Assembly: GCA_937903135.1 (NCBI GenBank)
Contig: CALDAH010000031.1
Coordinates: 1 to 34,255 of the forward strand
DNA: 34,255 bases
Direction of reading: 5' to 3'
Source of the DNA: an uncultured Alphaproteobacteria bacterium
GTDB taxonomy: Bacteria; Pseudomonadota; Alphaproteobacteria; Rs-D84
The notes under the pieces are model-generated. The model did no database searches and was not told the DNA's origin. It saw nothing but the letters and a program-made list of their open reading frames with translations. This document shows, piece by piece, positions 32,087 to 34,255 of the stretch. The stretch's first letter is position 1. Each line of letters begins with the position of its first letter. The position numbers and the translations under genes were made by a program.

Positions 32087-33106
32087 TTATCCCCGATAAA
32101 AATCCCACAAATATTTAAACTGATTAGTAAATTCTTTGTTTTGTTCCGGAAAGAACATACAGTTTTCCGCATTTGATTTTGTCGCAGACGATGTCCAGTT
32201 GTATGACCCCGTCTCAATATTTTTTTTATCAAATATCGCAAATTTATTATGCATGATTTTATGCCGTTTATTCAGTACAACCGGAATACCGGCATCAGTC
32301 AGGCGCCCGATAAGCGATGCACGACCGGCCGATTGCAAACGGTCGCTGATAATGCGCACCGTTACGCCACGGTTATGCGCATTGATTAAGCTATCCGCTA
32401 TTTTATCATTTGTGATGGAATATACTGCAACGTCAATGGCATTACGTGCGGCATCAATGCTGGCGACAATATTGTTTTCACACTCTGGCCCGGGTGTAAA
32501 ATATATACGCGCCCAGGATTTTTCGGGTATTTTCGGCATCGGGATTGCATCGGTGTCGATATTATATTCTGCTTGCGTTCTATCCGATGATGACCAGAGT
32601 TTTTTCCACCATGATGTCTGTTGTTTTTTATCCGGCGTCGTCATGCCCAGAATGTTATAAAGCTCTTTCTCGGCCGGACTGTTATTTTTTATAATTAGAA
32701 ACAACATATTGTTGTCAGATTTCTTTGCGATTACCAACGTATCATTAGGTTTACCCGCCCATGTTACGTCATTCTTGCGATAATATAATTTGTATTTTTT
32801 AGCGCCTTTTAAAGATTTAGGATTATAAAAATACCATGTAGTTTGTCCCTGTAACTCTATTTTGGAATCTGAAATATAAACAAATTCTGTATTATAATAT
32901 ACTTTATCATTGCCCAACACCCGCACTAATTCTTTCGTACCTTGTACTTCCACACTTTTGCTATTATTTGTTTTATATAAAGAATCACTTTCAACAAAAA
33001 CTTTTACAGCTATTCCTTGGTAATCCGCCAAATCTTTTAACTCAAATGCAAATCCGCACAGCGGGAATAAAATGACAGCCAAAAAAGTAATTATTTTCTT
33101 AACCAT
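32087..33106 (-). CDS. Exported PLD-family nuclease with a novel N-terminal domain
   Basis: 339 aa from ATG 33106; the longer frame starting at 33145 overlaps the upstream gene and lies upstream of the promoter -10. A signal peptide (MVKKIITFLAVILFPLCGFAF) suggests export. Residues ~25-190 form an unrecognised beta-rich domain. The C-terminal ~150 residues are a single-HKD phospholipase D domain like the nuclease Nuc: His286-x-Lys288-x4-Asp293, then GSYNWTSSATKSNAEN. Single-HKD proteins act as dimers on DNA or phosphodiesters. The N-terminal half is much more AT-rich than the C-terminal half. It follows methyltransferase copy 2 but has its own promoter. Confidence 0.75.
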   Translation of the reverse strand: MVKKIITFLAVILFPLCGFAFELKDLADYQGIAVKVFVESDSLYKTNNSKSVEVQGTKELVRVLGNDKVYYNTEFVYISDSKIELQGQTTWYFYNPKSLKGAKKYKLYYRKNDVTWAGKPNDTLVIAKKSDNNMLFLIIKNNSPAEKELYNILGMTTPDKKQQTSWWKKLWSSSDRTQAEYNIDTDAIPMPKIPEKSWARIYFTPGPECENNIVASIDAARNAIDVAVYSITNDKIADSLINAHNRGVTVRIISDRLQSAGRASLIGRLTDAGIPVVLNKRHKIMHNKFAIFDKKNIETGSYNWTSSATKSNAENCMFFPEQNKEFTNQFKYLWDFYRG

Positions 33107-33115
33107 TTGAATATG

Positions 33116-33145
33116 ATTGTAATCATATTTGTATAATTTGTGCAA
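33116..33145 (-). promoter_or_regulatory. Promoter for the PLD nuclease gene (near-leaderless)
   Basis: Minus strand TTGCAC (33145-33140), 18 bp, TACAAT (33121-33116). Start near 33109, 3 nt before the ATG at 33106. It lies in the last codons of the upstream methyltransferase gene. Confidence 0.4.
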
Positions 33146-33998
33146 GTTTTTTACGGATTAATATTCTTGTGTATAAATTTTTCCCATTTATAGAAACACC
33201 CTTCCCATCTATAGTAAAATCTTTGTCACATCCCAACATCTCGAATTGTTTCGGATTATATTTACCAACAAATGTAATTGGCACACCCATTGCTCCATAA
33301 TAATCGAATGGGATATCTGATACTTTATCTATATTTATAGCATCACAATTATCATATTTAGGGTATTTATGCTCATTACCTTTATAACTCTTGGACAAAT
33401 TCAAAAAATTATGATTTGTGTGCTCTAGATTTGTGAACCAAGTGGCAGCTACTCTTGCTTTTATTGTACTGTTAACTATTTTATATGAGTATCCTTTTTG
33501 GCGAGTATAGAGCAAATTTTCTGGGTTTGGGACGTCAAACAAAAAATCTTGCCCTAATGGCTTAAAACCAAGCCAAAGCTTATTACAATAAATAAGATAA
33601 AAAAATTTCTTATTAGCTACTATATTTTTGTTTCCAATAATTAAAAACTTTTTGTCATATTTTACCAACAAATCCATAAATTCGCGAAATAAAGAAAAAG
33701 GCGGATTAGTTACAACTATATCCGCCGCGTTCAGTTTTTGGACAGACTCTGCACTGCGAAAGTCATCCCCGCCGATTCCGCCGCTGAACCATACATCGCG
33801 TATTTTGCCGGCGGCCTTTAATTCGGTAAAGTATTTAACAAACGCGCTGTCCGCGGTGTCACAGTTGCAATAGATTATCTTATTAAAAAAATGCGACAGG
33901 TAATTGTCGCATTCTTTCTTTACATCCACATATTGCGTATAAAATTCGTCATTTTTGGCCGCACGTGCACGATGCAAATTTGCGCTTTTTGATAACAT
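33123..33998 (-). CDS. EcoRI-family adenine-specific DNA methyltransferase (copy 2)
   Basis: 291 aa from ATG 33998 with AAGGAGAG just upstream. Same family marks as copy 1: HRARAAKNDEFYTQY and VVTNPPFSLF (98-101). The first ~90 residues are nearly the same as copy 1 with similar DNA, while the rest is diverged in protein and markedly AT-rich in DNA, so the gene appears mosaic. It is the first gene after tRNA-Thr, about 200 nt from the tRNA 3' end, and is followed by the PLD nuclease. Its target site is unknown and may differ from GAATTC. Confidence 0.85.
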   Translation of the reverse strand: MLSKSANLHRARAAKNDEFYTQYVDVKKECDNYLSHFFNKIIYCNCDTADSAFVKYFTELKAAGKIRDVWFSGGIGGDDFRSAESVQKLNAADIVVTNPPFSLFREFMDLLVKYDKKFLIIGNKNIVANKKFFYLIYCNKLWLGFKPLGQDFLFDVPNPENLLYTRQKGYSYKIVNSTIKARVAATWFTNLEHTNHNFLNLSKSYKGNEHKYPKYDNCDAINIDKVSDIPFDYYGAMGVPITFVGKYNPKQFEMLGCDKDFTIDGKGVSINGKNLYTRILIRKKLAQIIQI

Positions 33999-34075
33999 AA
34001 ATCTCTCCTTGAAACAAAAAATCCCGCACGAAGCGGGCAATAAAAAACGGCAACCAAATGTTGCCTTTATTCTTA
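33999..34075 (-). promoter_or_regulatory. Leader of methyltransferase copy 2 with two tandem terminator hairpins
   Basis: Between the predicted start (~34075) and AAGGAG (34010-34005): GGCAAC/GTTGCC (34065-34049) then a T-run, and CCCGC/GCGGG (34037-34023) then ATTTTTT. Length and order match the copy 1 leader although the stems are unrelated in sequence. Confidence 0.6.
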
Positions 34076-34081
34076 GCGTTT

Positions 34082-34110
34082 ATTATATCACAAACACACA
34101 AAAAAATCAA
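34082..34110 (-). promoter_or_regulatory. Extended -10 promoter of methyltransferase copy 2
   Basis: Minus strand TTGATT (34110-34105), 17 bp ending in TGA, TATAAT (34087-34082). Confidence 0.65.
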
Positions 34111-34120
34111 TTGAATACAA

Positions 34121-34147
34121 TATTTATCTACATATTAGCTACATACA
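34121..34147 (+). repeat. 27-bp direct repeat, right copy
   Basis: Matches 31983-32009 with two changes. It runs into CACCAGAATTACCG (34146-34159), an inverted copy of the tRNA-end sequence found at the left fragment. Confidence 0.7.
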
Positions 34148-34171
34148 CCAGAATTACCGGTTCGCACATAA

Positions 34172-34198
34172 AGAAAAATCCGCGAAAATTCGCGGAAA
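34172..34198 (-). terminator. Terminator of tRNA-Thr
   Basis: Minus strand CCGCG, loop AATTTT, CGCGG followed by ATTTTT, a few nt after the tRNA CCA. Confidence 0.75.
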
Positions 34199-34201
34199 TT
34201 C

Positions 34202-34255
34202 TGGTGCCGGTTGTCGGACTTGAACCAACGACCCTCTGATTACAAATCAGATGCT
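34202..34255 (-). tRNA. tRNA-Thr (anticodon UGU), 5' end beyond the window
   Basis: The minus strand shows the anticodon stem-loop CTGAT-TTGTAA-ATCAG type with anticodon UGU, T arm GTTGG-TTCAAGT-CCGAC, acceptor strand AACCGGC, discriminator A and encoded CCA. The 5' half lies to the right of the window. It is the anchor of the accessory region. Confidence 0.88.

Larger units (their letters stand above)
31810..34247. mobile_element. Candidate integrase-less island at tRNA-Thr
   Basis: Bounded by the real tRNA-Thr and by the displaced 3'-half fragment in the same orientation, with 19 identical bp starting at the anticodon loop, a usual crossover place for tyrosine recombinases. It holds methyltransferase copy 2 and the PLD nuclease, with inner 27-bp direct repeats. 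No integrase is inside, so it is either a remnant, moved by an enzyme in trans, or the product of a segmental duplication. Confidence 0.5.

Noticed and set aside
33955..34239. Open frame ending VVGLEPTTL on the plus strand
   Set aside because: It runs antisense through methyltransferase copy 2, its leader and the tRNA-Thr gene; VGLEPTT is the well-known false peptide from antisense tRNA.
1..34255. CRISPR arrays, insertion sequences, transposase or integrase genes
   Set aside because: None found; no regularly spaced repeats and no DDE or tyrosine-recombinase motif in any credible frame.

Overview
The window looks like the chromosome of an uncultured, host- or gut-associated alphaproteobacterium. 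The reasons are fabH followed directly by ihfA, an olsB-olsA pair for ornithine lipids, a phage-CI-like HTH protein of a type common in Alphaproteobacteria, lactate dehydrogenase and GAPDH suggesting fermentative glycolysis, and sigma70-type promoters (TTGAWT, 17 bp, TATAAT, often with an extended TGn). The lineage is an inference; no rRNA is present. Most of the window is ordinary housekeeping DNA of moderate AT content, with short intergenic gaps, frequent divergent promoters and intrinsic terminators.

Layout. 1-1134: a truncated lipoprotein gene, a MerC-like membrane protein and tRNA-Arg(CCU). 1167-2480: the fabH-ihfA operon. 2500-5542 (minus): hemW followed by an M13 metallopeptidase. 5615-8268: an omptin-like outer-membrane barrel and a lytic transglycosylase. 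8297-8941: an orphan phage-tail-fibre-like protein. 8969-12827 (minus): a HAD / glycosyltransferase / methyltransferase operon for a surface glycan. 12917-16257: olsB, olsA and an archaeal/eukaryote-type ProRS. 16317-22308: a candidate small RNA, L-lactate dehydrogenase, a small acetyltransferase, a membrane spermidine-synthase-like protein, Fe-SOD, a thioredoxin-fold protein, CvpA, a membrane protein and a small HTH regulator. 22483-27836: gapA, miaA, an APH-like kinase, priA and a small immunity/SHOCT membrane protein. 27864-30101: a lone VirB11-type ATPase with a small partner, a lipoprotein and an FKBP lipoprotein.

30104-34255 is an accessory region at the 3' end of a tRNA-Thr(UGU) gene whose 5' part lies beyond the right edge. 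A diverged copy of the tRNA 3' half and its terminator sits about 2.4 kb away. Downstream of both the real tRNA and the copy lies the same module: extended -10 promoter, a leader of about 77 nt with two tandem terminator hairpins, then an EcoRI-family adenine DNA methyltransferase. One module carries an exported PLD-family nuclease; the other is convergent with a small protein resembling OGG-fold DNA glycosylases. No integrase is visible. This tandem tRNA-linked methyltransferase cassette, with its unusual leader, is the best candidate for an undescribed system here.

Two regulatory themes recur. Several genes (hemW, the omptin-like gene, miaA, priA, the virB11-like gene, the PLD nuclease) have promoters that place transcription starts within 0-5 nt of the start codon, suggesting leaderless mRNAs. 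Three divergent gene pairs share, overlap or abut their -35 hexamers (tRNA-Arg/fabH, gapA/miaA, virB11-like/lipoprotein).
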